DNA from: Cherax quadricarinatus
Taxonomy: Eukaryota; Arthropoda; Malacostraca; Decapoda; Parastacidae
DNA length: 64,000 nucleotides
Reading direction: 5' to 3'
Assembly (NCBI RefSeq): GCF_038502225.1
Contig: NC_091298.1
Location: forward strand, 40,227,925 to 40,291,924
A model generated the notes under the pieces. That model ran no database searches, was not told the DNA's origin, and saw only the letters and a program-made list of their open reading frames with translations. Shown one piece after another: positions 40,770 through 51,968 of the stretch; position 1 is the first letter of the stretch, and the number at the start of each line of letters is the position of its first letter. A program made the position numbers and the translations under genes.

Positions 40770-40985
40770 ACACATGCAGGCTGTTTATATCAGATATATC
40801 ACATGAAAGCTCTTTATTTCTGGTTTAACATATGCATGTTGTTCATGACTGGTATTACATACGCATGTTGTTCATGACTGGTATTACATATGCATACTGT
40901 GTATGACTGGAATTACATACGTTTGTTGTTTATGACAGGTATTAAATACGAATGTTGTTAATGAATGGAATAAGATATGTATGCT
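40770..40985. repeat. About 29-bp minisatellite, 6-7 units
   Basis: The unit is close to CATGACTGGTATTACATACG plus CATGTTGTT. It is the same family as 35155-35260, and both lie beside PLE repeats, so it may be carried by PLEs or mark a shared target. Confidence 0.75.
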
Positions 40986-41035
40986 CTGTCCCGGTCCCAG
41001 CAGACTCGCGGAGTTCCGTGTTCGTCACAACCTGA

Positions 41036-41820
41036 AAGAAGCCCTTTTCGCATGCCTTAAGTATGCTATGAAGAGAGAGCCTTCACATTGGTGTCATCCC
41101 ACAGTCCCTAAAAACGAAGGATATAGCCCATCTCCATAAAGATGGCAGTAAAGAAACAGCAAAGAATTATAGACCGATATCTCTAACCAACTACTTGGAT
41201 TCCCAACAACTGCACAACCCAGGGTTCCTGCCTCGCAACTACTAATCTGCTATGCCATTGTCTTGGGCGCACTGAAAAACAGAATGCAGATGTAATATAC
41301 AAAGCTTTTGCAAAAACCATTGACAAGTGCGATCATTGTATAAGCGCTAGAAATACGAGATAAATGAATAAATGGAAAAGTGGGCAGATAGATCTTCAAC
41401 TCTCTACTCTGTCACAGTCGAAAGCTCGGTTTCACAACAGTACCCGCCCCCATCCTGTTTCTCATCCTCATATTAGCACCGTTTCTTCTTTGGCAGACAA
41501 TACTAGCATCCGCAGGAGAGTGTCATCCATTGAGGACACGTTAAATCTCCAAGAGAATATAAACCAAGTTTTTCAATGAGCCACGGAAAGCTATCTGATG
41601 TTCAGTGTGGATATATTGCAGTTAGTCCGTTATGGAAAACTTGAGGAAATAACAATTGGAACGGAGAATACTACAAACTACCTATACAACAGAGCGAAAA
41701 ATTAATGGGAAGGACTTGAGAGTGTTAATGTCAGAGAATCTCACCTTTATGGATCACAACAGTGTCACTATCACATCTGAGAGGTAAATCATAGGATGGA
41801 TAATGAGAACCTTCAATTAT
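41036..41820 (+). pseudogene. Decayed LINE RT fragment (CR1/Jockey-like)
   Basis: Broken frames give HLHKDGSKETAKNYRPISLT (41130-41190), the classic LINE RT block before motif A. Then comes VIYKAFAKTIDKCDHCI (41294-41345), a ruined motif A (usually VYLDFAKAFDKxDH). Near 41590-41640 MFSVDIL-type coding precedes the thumb region. The palm motifs B and C are missing. It is in the same orientation as 43430-43866 and could belong to the same old copy. Confidence 0.6.
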
Positions 41821-41879
41821 TTTAATCAAAACTAAGCGCTAAACCACCAGGGTCATACAACGCTATAGGGCAGAGGTTG

Positions 41880-43430
41880 TAAGGTCTGTGAAGAGTGAAA
41901 GGTTGTGTAATAAATCTGTTGTTGTAATGAAGTCAAAAAGGGAGTCTGTGTCACAGGTGGGACCGTCAGTGATACAGTGATGGTGTTAGAGTGGTGATGA
42001 CGTAGACGGTAAATTCTGTGTGCTCACTGATAGACTGGACAGTCCAACATAATATGGCAAACTGAAACTGGAACCTAACAATTAGCACAGAATAGAACTG
42101 GGCGCCTGTCCATCAGACCCCGAGGGATTGTTACCGAGTGTCGCCACCTGGTTACAGGTTAAATACATAAGATGAAACATTTCTGGTAGATCACCGTACC
42201 TGATCAGGAGAAGAGTGGAGGTGAAGTGACTCCCCAGATTCTAACCCACACCAGGTAAGGTTAACAGTACCAGGAGTACAAATTAAAGAACCTCGGTACT
42301 GGCGGCGACACTCTGTAACATTACTGGTAACTAGTAATGGTTTGAAGGTTCTCATGTTGAGTTTGTAGCAGTGTTCCCGGACAGTGTTGTACGAGGTCTT
42401 TTATTAGACCACTGAAGCAAAATTACCACCATTTCTCTTTCTTCAATGTTATACTTAATAATAATCATGTAACCAGTTTTATTTTTCCATTATCAGCTCT
42501 GCTACTGGCTTGGTCTTCCACATTAGATGCTCCATATCTGGGACCTAGAATCCAGGCGAAGGAATGTAGTGGGACATAGCTACCCATCATCTCATATTTA
42601 CGATCTGGAGTGAAATATTGCTAAACAGAAATGACAGGAGCTTCACCATCTACTTAAACTTCAAACTACCACCGCCTACCCAGGACAGCAAACATATCCT
42701 CAGTACCTCTTAAGATCTGGACCTGGAAAGGTCTCCTTTCTTAAGATATCACTGGAACCTACGGCGGGCTCTTGTTTATGTTATTTAAGTAAATGCACTT
42801 TAATTTTTCCACTATTTTCTCCTGGAACTTATTCATTATTTACTTTTCTATACTTCTGATTAGGCGGAAGGCGTTCACTTGACAATACCCGTGAGCGAGA
42901 TGTGTGTGTACCCGATGTGAAGACAGGAGAGCATAGTTTCCCAACCATAACATCAATGATAAGATGAGGAACTTAAACTCGGCTTATCATGAATCCATTC
43001 AGACCATCGTTGTTGCCAACGGCTGCTAAGTTGGCTAGAGATTACAGCAAAATAATCTGAGAATGGAATACCTGTATATGAAAATGGAAGGTCGTGTACC
43101 GTTGACCGCGCAGCAGTCTGTCTGCTCGTTGCCTTAACATCAACATTTCCAGGTACCCAGCAGAAAACGATTTCTTTGTTTTTACTGGAAATGTGTCGCA
43201 ACCAAAGCTGTATACGAAGAACTAGGGAATGAGGCGAATTAAATTTTTTGATAGCTTGCAAAGCACTAAAGGAGTCCGAGACTACAACAAAACGATGATG
43301 TAGGACTGGACGCAATACGGATGATCGCTATGAAAATTGCGTGCTGTTCAGCTGTGAAGATGCTAACCAAGTATAATAAATGACCTCGTACAACACTGTC
43401 CGGGTACACTGCTGCAAGACCGACATGAAA
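41880..43430 (-). pseudogene. I-like LINE copy B: RNase H and 3' region, split by an unknown insert
   Basis: The minus-strand frame 43315-42953 (120 aa) shows VVSDSFSALQAIKKFNSP (RNase H block with Asp), SKNKEIVFCWVPGNVDV (WVPGHxxV block, with N for the catalytic His), and FSDYFAVISSQLSSRWQQRW. The 3' part resumes at 42113-41880, matching 27840-28020. Between them, 42114-42945 has no counterpart in copy A. The loss of the conserved His and GNExAD block shows it is dead. Confidence 0.7.
42114..42945. other. About 830-bp insertion in I-like LINE copy B, unidentified
   Basis: Deduced by comparison with copy A (28020-28060), where the flanks are adjacent (CATCGATGATAAG against CATCAATGATAAG). 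I found no terminal repeats, tail or open frame. It could instead be sequence deleted from copy A. Confidence 0.4.
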
Positions 43431-43866
43431 ACCTTCAAAACATGGGATGCCAAGCCTATGGTGATCCTTTCAAGTCATTTGTCCTCTCTAGCCTGGAATA
43501 CTGCCGTACAATAACAACTCCATTCAAGGCAGGTGAAATTGCAGTTTTAGAGAATGTACAGAGAAGCATTACTGCTCAAATAAGTTCACTCAAGCACCTT
43601 AATTACTGGGAACATTTGCAGTGTGTTGATCTGTACACCCTGGAATGCAGGAGAGATACATCATAATCGACACCTGGAAAAGCCAAGAGGAAATATTTCA
43701 AAATCTGCACATAGAAATTGCTCTCTACGAAAACAAAAGACTAAGCAGACCATGTAACATTCTCCCAATGAAAAGAAGCGCCATGAGTACACATAGAAAA
43801 CTGTTTAACAGCCTCCCATCATGCACAAGGGAAATTTCCAATAGACCCTTGGCTGCCTTTAATTAA
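43430..43866 (+). pseudogene. LINE ORF2 C-terminal region, interrupted by a Tx1-like LINE
   Basis: Frames give FKSFVLSSLEYCRTITTPFK, LENVQRSITAQISSLKHLNY, RYIIIDTWKSQEEIF and HRKLFNSLPSCTREISN: the post-RT region of CR1/Jockey-like LINEs. There is a frame change near 43650. The sequence resumes at 49774 with a LDSYLKSV-type end after the 5.9-kb insertion. Confidence 0.75.
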
Positions 43867-43872
43867 GACGGA
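43863..43872. repeat. Target-site duplication, left copy
   Basis: TTAAGACGGA here and at 49764-49773 flank the Tx1-like LINE. Confidence 0.8.
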
Positions 43873-44779
43873 TTTTTTTTTTATATTTTATTTAAAACTC
43901 AGATACAAAATAGATATGGGTGCATAAAATAATATCTCAACGAGATACAAGGCACTAACAAGATCATTATTATATAATAAATAATAAAATCAAAACACTG
44001 GAAAATATAAAGACTATACAAAAAACAATGTGACAAAAACGAGCACACAAAATTACACACATACACAAGCAATCACGTATTATAAAACATGATACTACAT
44101 CTGGCATATAACTAGGCATGACTTCCGCCTGCCAACACACAACGTATCCAAGACTTAATCTAAGAACTCAGGTGCCTAAAAGAGCACAACAATACGTTAA
44201 TTTGGGCAACTACCACGGGGTTATTATCATCGACTAAGAATAGGCATTTACAGTTCAAAGATGGAACAGGATGACGCTACAATTCACAAAAATGAAAATA
44301 TCTAATACTATAACAAAACGAAACTACACTGTGATATTTGACATCTAAATAAACACAAAGAAAAGACAATGCAAGCAGCTATAAGTGAACTTATACACTG
44401 ACGAGAGGCAAACATTGAAAAATACTGCTTCCCCATATAGTTCAAGCTCCATCACAGCTTACAGAAAAACAAACACTTGCATAGATACATACTATTGAAA
44501 AGCACACGAACACGGCATAAAGTATAAACAGAAATAAGAAAACGTTCAACTGTGCTAGGAAGCACACCATATACAAAATGTACACCAATGACTTGTATTG
44601 AGGCATAAATGACGAAAAACATTCCTAAAAGCTGTATATACAAAGCCTTAAGATATATCGTCGTCACCATTACATAGGAGACGCACATAAACTCGGAGAA
44701 CACAAAACATTCACGCACTTGGCAAACGCAATTAGACACAGCTGACCAGCCCGTTAGATTACCCACTGAACACTCACAA

Positions 44780-45158
44780 CTATCTCAAATCTCGTAACTC
44801 CAAGGCTTTATATTCAGACGGGAAGTCTCTCTCCCATCTCCCCTCATATACCAACCTATTTCGACATTTTGTCCTATAAATCGTCCCCGCTAAAACCCTA
44901 ATTCTACTGTTACCATCAACGTGCCTCATAGCCCATGACACGAAAATATAATCGGCCACAGCGTACGACACCGCGCGTTGTACACGCAAGTCAACCCCAC
45001 CTACATCAAAACTCAACGCCCGGAGCACCGACAAACCTCCCCCCCACCAAACGCAAAACCTTACTGAACCACTCTCGTACCATACCTAAAGTCTCACAGA
45101 AATACACAACGTGAAAAGCAGATTCCTCCATCCCGCACGCCAGACAACCCCAGTCTTC
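44780..45158 (-). pseudogene. Tx1-like ORF2 C-terminal tail, copy 1, after the SINE
   Basis: The frame 45034-44780 reads SVLRALSFDVGGVDLRVQRA and ADYIFVSWAMRHVDGNSRIR, matching 58455-58600 and the minus strand of 61540-61700. It ends with YRTKCRNRLVYEGRWERDFP, the conserved close of ORF2. The zinc-finger part (FHVVYFCE type) is split by the SINE. Confidence 0.75.
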
Positions 45159-45465
45159 GGGTGGCCCGGTGGCCTGGTGGCTAAAGCTCCCGCTTCACAC
45201 ACGGAGGGCCCGGGTTCGATTCCCGGCGGGTGGAAACATTCGACATGTTTCCTTACACCTGTTGTCCTGTTCACCTAGCAGCAAATAGGTACCTGGGTGT
45301 TAGTCGACTGGTGTGGGTCGCATCCTGGGGGACAAGATTAAGGACCCCAATGGAAATAAGTTAGACAGTCCTCGATGACGCACTGACTTTCTTGGGTTAT
45401 CCTGGGTGGCTAACCCTCCGGGGTTAAAAATCCGAACGAAATCTTATCTTATCTTATCTTATCTT
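45159..45465 (+). mobile_element. tRNA-derived SINE
   Basis: The 5' part folds like a tRNA: GTGGCCTGGTGGCTAAAGC (A box), CTTCACACACG in the anticodon position (CAC, Val-like), and GGGTTCGATTCCC (B box). The body then has ACCTAGCAGCAAATAGGTAC, CTGGGGGACAAGATTAAGG and GGGGTTAAAAATCCG. It ends in (TTATC)n (45441-45463). Transcription would be by RNA polymerase III from the internal boxes. It is inserted in the Tx1-like LINE, so it is younger than that insertion. Confidence 0.85.
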
Positions 45466-47680
45466 CCCCCAAACGCCTATTATACAACACCACCCCGGAC
45501 GGCAAGATTCCATGTAAAAATTTAAAAACCACTTCCCGCACTTGAGCAGGCAGACGCAACTGTTGAACTTGCCTCCATATATCACCCCACGCATACATGG
45601 GATACATTCCTTCAACTCTCACCACAACTACCTCCATACCCGCCCTTTCTAAGGTACATAATTTTACACAGCGCACGTCCCTCATGTGCAATAATACGCG
45701 GAGCATCGTGTCGCACCTAATTAAATTCCTCCCTCCCCACCACCTGTGCAGGTCGTGATACAATTCACTTAACCCACCATGCATCCCGCCCAGTCGGAGA
45801 AAACGACGCTTCACGTAACATGCCATGACACGAAACTCTAGAGGAATGAGACCCAACCCTCCCTGATGCATTGGTGTCTCCACCACCACTCTTGTGAGTC
45901 AATCTCAACCTGAACCCCACAAAAATCGATAAACTCTATGCAAAAGACGTTTGACGTCCCCCTGCAACAGAGGATGCAGTGCAGCAACGTGCCATACTTT
46001 GCTATAAAGCAGGACATTAATGACCACCGCCCTCTGATGCAGGGTTAAATGTCGCAGCCATAGACTATTTAAGCGCCCCAAGACACTATGTACAACCCTC
46101 CCCGAATTACACACCCTCATCTGATCGACCTCCCGCATATAATGAACACCACATATAGTGATACGATCAACCACAGTCCACCCCTCTGCATCCACCCCAT
46201 CCCCCACCCACTCCCCCAACTCCATAATCTTCGATTTTTCTCTATTAACACACATCCCCGTAGCCTTGCCAAATATGTCAACAAGTCTCCCAACAAAACC
46301 CAATTGCTCCTGTGAACGTAATAACACAGTAGTATCATCTACATAACCCACAAGGGTCGGTCGACAACTGCTCGGACCCCACGATGTCTCTACTCCCCGT
46401 CCACAAACAGCCCAGTAAAAGGGGTCCTGCATACATGCAAAAAGCATTTGAGACATGGGGCATCCCTGACGAATGCCCCTGCTCAAGTGTACAAAAACAT
46501 AACTTGCCATTAACTTGTACTTTAAATCCCGCTCCATTGTACAACGAACGGGCCCACATGATGACCTCATTTCCAAAACCCTGCCATCTCATAAATTTCC
46601 ACAGAACCTCCCTTTCCACACCATCAAAAGCGGCTCGCCAGTCTAAAGCCAAAACACCACCCCCATCCCTCACCCCGCATTCCTCAACAAACTCCCTGAT
46701 ATTCCCATGACCCTCATACATTGACCTACCTGGCACACCAAACTGACTCTTATGGATTACCTTATCAAACACTTTCTTAATTCTATTCATCAAAATTTTT
46801 GCATATAGTTTATAGCCACTACACATCAACGATATGGGATGGTAGTCCTTAATCGCTAACGGCACATCACATTTCCTAAGACCAACAGTACCCTATGCTG
46901 AGACAGACCTAACACCCCACCCCCCCTTCTTCATCGCATTGAGTAAACGAACCATAAAAGTCCGTATTACCTCCCAATGTTTGATATAAAATTCACAAGG
47001 GATGCCATCAATGCCTGGTGCCTTCCCCTTACTCATTCCTTCTAGTGCCTCCCACACCTCTGCCTCAGATATAGGCCCACCCATGAGAAGGCGATCATAA
47101 TCATTTAACTCGCATCGTACTCCTCTCCCCAATTCCTGTATTGCATGCTCACTCACGTCTTTACTTTGCATCTGGAGCTTACTCCAAGTATCGACATAAA
47201 AACTTATCCCCTCAGTTGTTGTTAAGACCTGTCCCTCACTATACCCGTCAACTTCATCCTGCACCACTAAACTCACAATTTCAGTCGCTTCTCGCCTTTG
47301 TGTCTGACTTCGTAAGACACAAGCAGATGTCTTGTCACCCCACAAAGCCTCCTCCACCCCACCCGAAATGCGCACCCCATCGAAAACCTTATTTTTCAAT
47401 ACCTGGATTTGTTCTTTAAGAGCGTCAATCTCATCCACTGGGAAAACTCCAGATGCCTCTCCCTGCACATAACATTGTCGTAGATGACCCTCCAGGTACC
47501 TCAAAAAACCATACTCCAAGCGAGTGGCCTTCTTACCCCGATGCACATAAAAATCCTTAATTCGAGGCTTCACAACCTCATCCCACCATCGAACTAAATG
47601 CCACCCCTCTCAGGAGTCTACTCCCATAGACGCCCATAAGTCCGCGAATAGTTCCCTATCATCTGCACTTTGTAGCATCC
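45466..47680 (-). pseudogene. Tx1-like LINE ORF2 reverse transcriptase, copy 1
   Basis: From 5' to 3' on the minus strand: GKAPGIDGIPCEFYIKHW (46980-47035); YHPISLMCSGYKLYAKIL (46793-46846); FGVPGRSMYEGHGNIREFV (46690-46745); LALDWRAAFDGVEREVL (motif A, Asp present, about 46610-46660); IRQGCPMSQMLFACM (motif B, about 46420-46465); VGYVDDTTVLLRS (motif C, about 46315-46355). Further on are the thumb and LHGILPSGVVLYNRRLG. LDGI/PxxFY and YVDDTT spellings are typical of the L1/Tx1 group. The frame is cut in at least five places. Confidence 0.85.
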
Positions 47681-47699
47681 GCGTATTCAATTTCCAGTA

Positions 47700-48420
47700 T
47701 CCCTTAAAACGATTCGGGAGACCCCCCCCCCCAGTCGAGCTCTACAAAAACTCCCCGGTGGTCGGAGAAAAAGACATTCAACACACGCACATTGATTACG
47801 ACCACCCGCCGAGACACATACACCCTATCTAAACATGCCACATAGCCCCTGCGCACGAAAGTATGCTCAATCCCCAAGTCACGTCCTCTGTGTACATCTA
47901 CCAACCCCAGCCCAGACAACAAGTCACCCAAAATAAGAGAACAGAAACCCGCCCCCCTCGGTTCAACGTCTTTACGGTGCACCACACAGTTCCAATCACC
48001 ACCGACCACTGTAATTTCCGGCAGGGACCTCAAATAATATACTAAGACATCTCTAACAAAAGTATTTTTAATATTAACATCATGTTCAGCCGGCCCATGT
48101 ACCCCTACGAAACCAACCCTTCTACTACCCCAATTCCCCACGACTCGCACCACGCGACCCTTCCCCCCTTCCTACCAATGTCTCATCACAAACAGGCTGG
48201 TCGCTTTTATCAACACAGCCACTCCACCTTTCAGGCGTCTAGAGTGAGTCACATAAATGTCATAACCATCCATCTCAAACAAACTTCCTACCTTATGGTT
48301 ATGTTCTTGCAAAAAACACACATCCACTGCAAAACGATTCAACCAGTCACGCACCTGCACACACTTTCTGACAGATTTCAAACCATTAACATTAAAAGTT
48401 ACACACCTAACTCTGTTAAA
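47700..48420 (-). pseudogene. Tx1-like LINE ORF2 endonuclease (APE type), copy 1
   Basis: The minus strand gives DVCFLQEHNHKVG (block with metal-binding Glu), RRLKGGVAVLIKATS, TVVGGDWNCVVHRKDVEP (Asp and Asn of the GDWN block), FVRRGYVACLDRVYVS and VLNVFFSDHRGVFVEL (the SDH catalytic block). All main APE residues appear, but there are frame breaks near 48160 and a C-run near 47735. This domain nicks the target DNA. Confidence 0.8.
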
Positions 48421-48842
48421 GGTGGCTTTCCTCTAGGGGCCACCACTCCCTTTTTCTCTTTGCGTCGGCAAGCACCCAAGGCACTCCCCGCACCTTTGGC
48501 AATCCTCGTGATATTACCTGCTGTCCTGGACTCGCGCGACCTCCCCCCACCCGTGATTTCCGACCACATCTTCTTCCCTGAACATTGTCCAGGGGTCAAG
48601 ACATCATCGAAGTCGGACGGGGTAGCTGCACACTTCCTAGAAACAGCATCTTCAGACAAGTCAGTACTTGGAGTGCTCTCCTTGTGAATTTCTGCCTCAA
48701 CAGTCTGAACCCTCGAACTCTCCAAATTTCGCACTTTAGCTATCTGATCAGCATCATCTACACGTAATCTCACCTCATCAGAACACTTCAACAAAGGCGC
48801 ACACGGCACAGAATCATACTCATGCGATGCTAAAAGGTCACT
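48399..48842 (-). pseudogene. Tx1-like ORF1, C-terminal tail, copy 1
   Basis: The frame 48809-48399 contains AATPSDFDDVLTPGQCSGKK and WSEITGGGRSRESRTAGN, a tail matching copy 2 (55190-55270: DSDDVLTPAQRPGKKVWAEV). A stop after codon 275 separates it from the main ORF1. In the ancestor the two were presumably one frame. Confidence 0.6.
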
Positions 48843-49670
48843 CTACGCAGATACAATATCGGCCTCCATATCACCTGCCTCTCTTGCTAGAGGGATCTCA
48901 CTGCTCACATGTTCCACCTCGTCAAGGGAGGCAGTCCCAGGTAGAGTCACACAAGATGACTCTAGTAGCATGGCCCGATCAACCTCAGCACTCCAAGATG
49001 TCAGACACGGTGAGTCCTCGACAACCTCTTCTTCCGGAGTCTGACAGGGTACCTCGCTGTCAGGACGACGACCACGCCCCGAGGGCGGCTGGCGCTGAAT
49101 ACATTGAGCCGCCATGTGATCCAAAGTGCCGCAGAGGCGGCAAGTTCTTCTCTGTCCAGGATACGTAACGTACACCTGGGAACGAAAATCCTCCAGGTGT
49201 ACGTACGAAGGAATCGGCTGATGCAGGGACATTTTCAACGTAAATGACCCCTCCTGAAGACCAGCATAGTGGCCGTCAGACCACCTACCCATGGTGACCA
49301 GGTGGATCTTCCCATAATGTTCAAAAACGTCACATACATCAACTTCATTAGCCTCAAAAGGCACGTTTCGCACACGTACCCACGTATAGTACCGTGAAAC
49401 GTCATGCAACTGGACAGAAACTGCTGGGGTGACTTGCTTACTTATATCCTGATACTGGGTCATAATCTTCTCGTAAATCTGAGTATCACAAAACTTGACG
49501 AAGATCCGTGAAGTTCCATTCAAGGCGACGCCACACAAGGATTCACGCTGAATGCCATATGTATCACAAATGATTGCTGGCATTAACACATTTATTGATT
49601 CGCTGGTGATAGAGCCCTGTGTTAGTTGAATACAAACAGTATTAACACGCCGGCGAAACGCAGTTGCCAT
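48843..49670 (-). CDS. Tx1-like LINE ORF1: RRM-like domain plus CCHC knuckle (275 aa)
   Basis: It starts MATAFRRRVNTVCIQLT. Residues 95-150 (TWVRVRNVPFEANEVDVCDV, then HYGKIHLVTMGRW) look like an RNA-recognition fold (RNP2-like VRVRNVP). Residues 181-194 form the knuckle CRLCGTLDHMAAQC (C-x2-C-x4-H-x4-C). The acidic C-terminal half has E-, V- and S-rich linkers. ORF1 proteins coat LINE RNA. The frame is open for 828 bases, the best-preserved part of this copy, but it ends earlier than in copy 2. Confidence 0.8.
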   Translation of the reverse strand: MATAFRRRVNTVCIQLTQGSITSESINVLMPAIICDTYGIQRESLCGVALNGTSRIFVKFCDTQIYEKIMTQYQDISKQVTPAVSVQLHDVSRYYTWVRVRNVPFEANEVDVCDVFEHYGKIHLVTMGRWSDGHYAGLQEGSFTLKMSLHQPIPSYVHLEDFRSQVYVTYPGQRRTCRLCGTLDHMAAQCIQRQPPSGRGRRPDSEVPCQTPEEEVVEDSPCLTSWSAEVDRAMLLESSCVTLPGTASLDEVEHVSSEIPLAREAGDMEADIVSA

Positions 49671-49763
49671 TGTTGTTGATGTTGTAAAAACTCCTCCATC
49701 AGGTGTTGGGACTGAGGAGAAGCAGCTGACAACCGCTCAGCACAACGTCTGAGCAGAGAGTGC

Positions 49764-49773
49764 TTAAGACGGA
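49764..49773. repeat. Target-site duplication, right copy
   Basis: TTAAGACGGA, identical to 43863-43872. Confidence 0.8.
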
Positions 49774-49915
49774 ATTGGACAGCTACCTAAAGTCAGTACA
49801 CGATTAGCCGGGCCGTGGTTTGTACGTTCGATTACTTGCAGCCAGCAGTAACAGTCTTTTTGATAAGACTGGGCCACAGGGGCGTTGAGTCCTCGGAACG
49901 ACCTCCAGGTAAGTC
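49774..49915 (+). pseudogene. LINE ORF2 C-terminus and tail, continuation of 43430-43866
   Basis: ATTGGACAGCTACCTAAAGT gives LDSYLKSV, the usual end of this LINE's ORF2, followed by a conserved 3' stretch (GGGCCGTGGTTTGTACGTTC, then GCCACAGGGGCGTTGAG and CCTCCAGGTAAG). Confidence 0.7.
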
Positions 49916-49919
49916 TTGT

Positions 49920-49981
49920 ATATGTTTACTGGTTGTCTGCTGTAACTTACATATGTTTACTGGTTGTCTGCTGTAACTTAC
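49920..49981. repeat. 31-bp tandem duplication
   Basis: Two copies of ATATGTTTACTGGTTGTCTG with CTGTAACTTAC. Confidence 0.9.
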
Positions 49982-50409
49982 GTACGAACTGGCATGACAT
50001 AACTATGTGTCAGAAACGAAGAGGGTAGATGTGGTTAAGCAGCTAAGGAAAACTTAGATCTCGACAAAGGTATCCTGCGTCCAGCGATGTCTCCCTGTCC
50101 CCCCTTCACCTAGCCATCTGCTCACCACAGCTGTCAATACCACAATCCACTGTTCGTTGGTTTCTCATTCACCGTCGACTAGGAGAGACATTCTTATGAG
50201 GACGCAAGCCTCCCATGGGTGAAGTTTACTTTGCGTCCCAGAGATTCCTTCCTCAATCACCAAACTGTAACACAATTTAATTTTGTATCTACACTCATAA
50301 AACAGGAAACTCTCTGTTGCGATTTCATTATATCTAACACAAAAACACGAAACACACACTAAAGCATAACAAACCACAAATAAGTTAATTCAAATAAGTA
50401 CACACAAAC
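49982..50409. other. Unassigned stretch before LTR element copy 2
   Basis: Only short frames are present; no motif was recognised. Confidence 0.5.
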
Positions 50410-51400
50410 TGTGAGCGAAAAGTCCAATAGATAGGAGTAGCAATATAGTAACAATAGTTTCATTACCGGCTACTAGTTAAGGTAGGGTAAGTCACGCTCC
50501 CGTTTTTCCCGCCTTTTCTCCCCCCCCCACCCCTAAAGTGATAGTTTGATTGCCGGCTGCTTGTTAACGTAGGGTCAGTCTAGCTCCTGCTATCCCTTCC
50601 CCTCCCTCTTCCCCCCCCCGAAAGGTGACGTGTGGGGCTCTGGTCAAACAGTAAATCACTCGACTCGCAGCTCCCAACACTACTGTAAGTACATGCCTGC
50701 CTTGTATTCTAGTGGATTTATTGGTTAAAAGCTTCATTTTTGACCAATAATAAACTTAGTCCTTTCAGTCTTGCTCTAGGTTGACTGTTGTAATAATCAC
50801 CACGTCTTTTGAGTGATGTACACTGCCATGGAGAGTGATTATTTAAGCAGTGGGTAACCTGTCTATCTTTTCAGCTTGGATGACAGTGAGGGTCACCTGT
50901 CAATCAACGAGAAGAACAGGAGAAAGACTAACGTCCATAGACTTCCCCATTTTGGATCTACTTATCTGTGCACCTGTATGAAATTGCAGGACGTAACCCC
51001 ATATCATTGCAGCGGTAAAGAACCTGCTTTCCTGTCATCGGGATACTACTCACGGCGTTAATCTGTGAAGAACTAGCCAGTGGTGGTCACCAACACCTGC
51101 GACCCCCCTTCCCCATCATCAGCAACGGCTACGATTTCAACAAGCAGTGTCACCAACACCAGACACCCAAGTGTTAAATTAGCATTGAATTCAGTTATCA
51201 TTTATATTTTTCCTTTTTCATTTTCTTTAATGTAGGATTAATATTTCATATTTAAGTGTTTTATATTTTATATTTTCTACATAATAAACTGTTTATGTTT
51301 GTCTGTTATTATTTCTTTTTCTATTCACTAATTTTCCTGAGGAGGAGCCAGCCTGAGTAATACTGTCTGAAGTTGTTACAGGGCTGAGTAAGCCTTCACA
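50410..51400 (+). repeat. 5' LTR of Gmr1-like element, copy 2 (991 bp)
   Basis: Starts TGTGAGCG and ends CCTTCACA, followed by AG and the PBS. It is homologous to 3690-4622 and 1-480 and retains the extra stretch that the 3' LTR of copy 1 lost. The 3' LTR of this copy is absent because the element is cut at about 54780. Confidence 0.85.
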
Positions 51401-51402
51401 AG

Positions 51403-51424
51403 TGGCGACCTTGCCAGGATTTTC
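51403..51424 (+). promoter_or_regulatory. tRNA primer-binding site, copy 2
   Basis: TGGCGACCTTGCCAGGAT is identical to copy 1 over 18 bases; the following bases have drifted (TTTC). About 540 bases of leader without features follow up to the gag start. Confidence 0.75.
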
Positions 51425-51968
51425 TCTACTGAATCAAGATTCAACTCCATCTCGAATCTACCATTGGAACTTCAACGCTGCATACCACAGACGGTTACCA
51501 CCAGCCATGAGTAATCATTCTCTATGGTAGGACTACAGTACAGGTATTTAAAAGATTTGGTGATTGTTATAGTCTCAATTTATTGTAAGTCAAGTCAGGC
51601 AGGATATAATATTTAATTCTGCCACTTTTTTATGTAAGCTTGAAACACTTTGGAGGATTAGACTCTAGGGACCCGAGATTTTCCAGTGACAACTTGTTTC
51701 ATTGAGCTCTTTATTATATCAAGGGAACTGTCATAGGACACTCTTGATTTGTTGGTGAGAAGATTGGATGGTCAAGTGACCCCATTCTACTTACTGTTTG
51801 CTCGGAGCCAGCATAGAACCCTTCGTTTTCATTAATACATATTGTTTAATTGAAGCAGGGATCGAGCCCTCTGGTTTATTTACAGTTCGAGTGGAGCAGA
51901 AATTGAACCCTCCATTTTCTTTAATACCCGTTTCATTTCCCCTGATAGTTTAAGTTATTCTTGCAAGT

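Larger units (their letters stand above)
43873..49763 (-). mobile_element. Full-length L1/Tx1-like LINE, copy 1 (5.9 kb with a SINE inside)
   Basis: The minus-strand order is 5' UTR (49763-49671), ORF1 (49670-48843), ORF2 (about 48420-44790), a 3' UTR of about 0.9 kb and a T-rich complement of a TTTAAATAAAATATAAAAA tail at 43873-43895. Ten-base target duplications flank it. The same tail ends copies 2 and 3. A tRNA-derived SINE is inserted at about 45159-45465. Confidence 0.85.

Noticed and set aside
43880..44780. Possible gene in the A/C-rich stretch with a 104-aa minus-strand frame
   Set aside because: It is the 3' UTR of Tx1-like LINE copy 1, between the ORF2 end and the tail.
45159..45235. 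tRNA-Val gene
   Set aside because: The tRNA-like part continues into a SINE body with a TATCT tail and has mismatched arms, so it is a SINE head and not a tRNA gene.
46088..48687. Plus-strand frames of up to 201 aa opposite the Tx1-like LINE
   Set aside because: Antisense shadows; the minus strand carries recognisable endonuclease and RT motifs.
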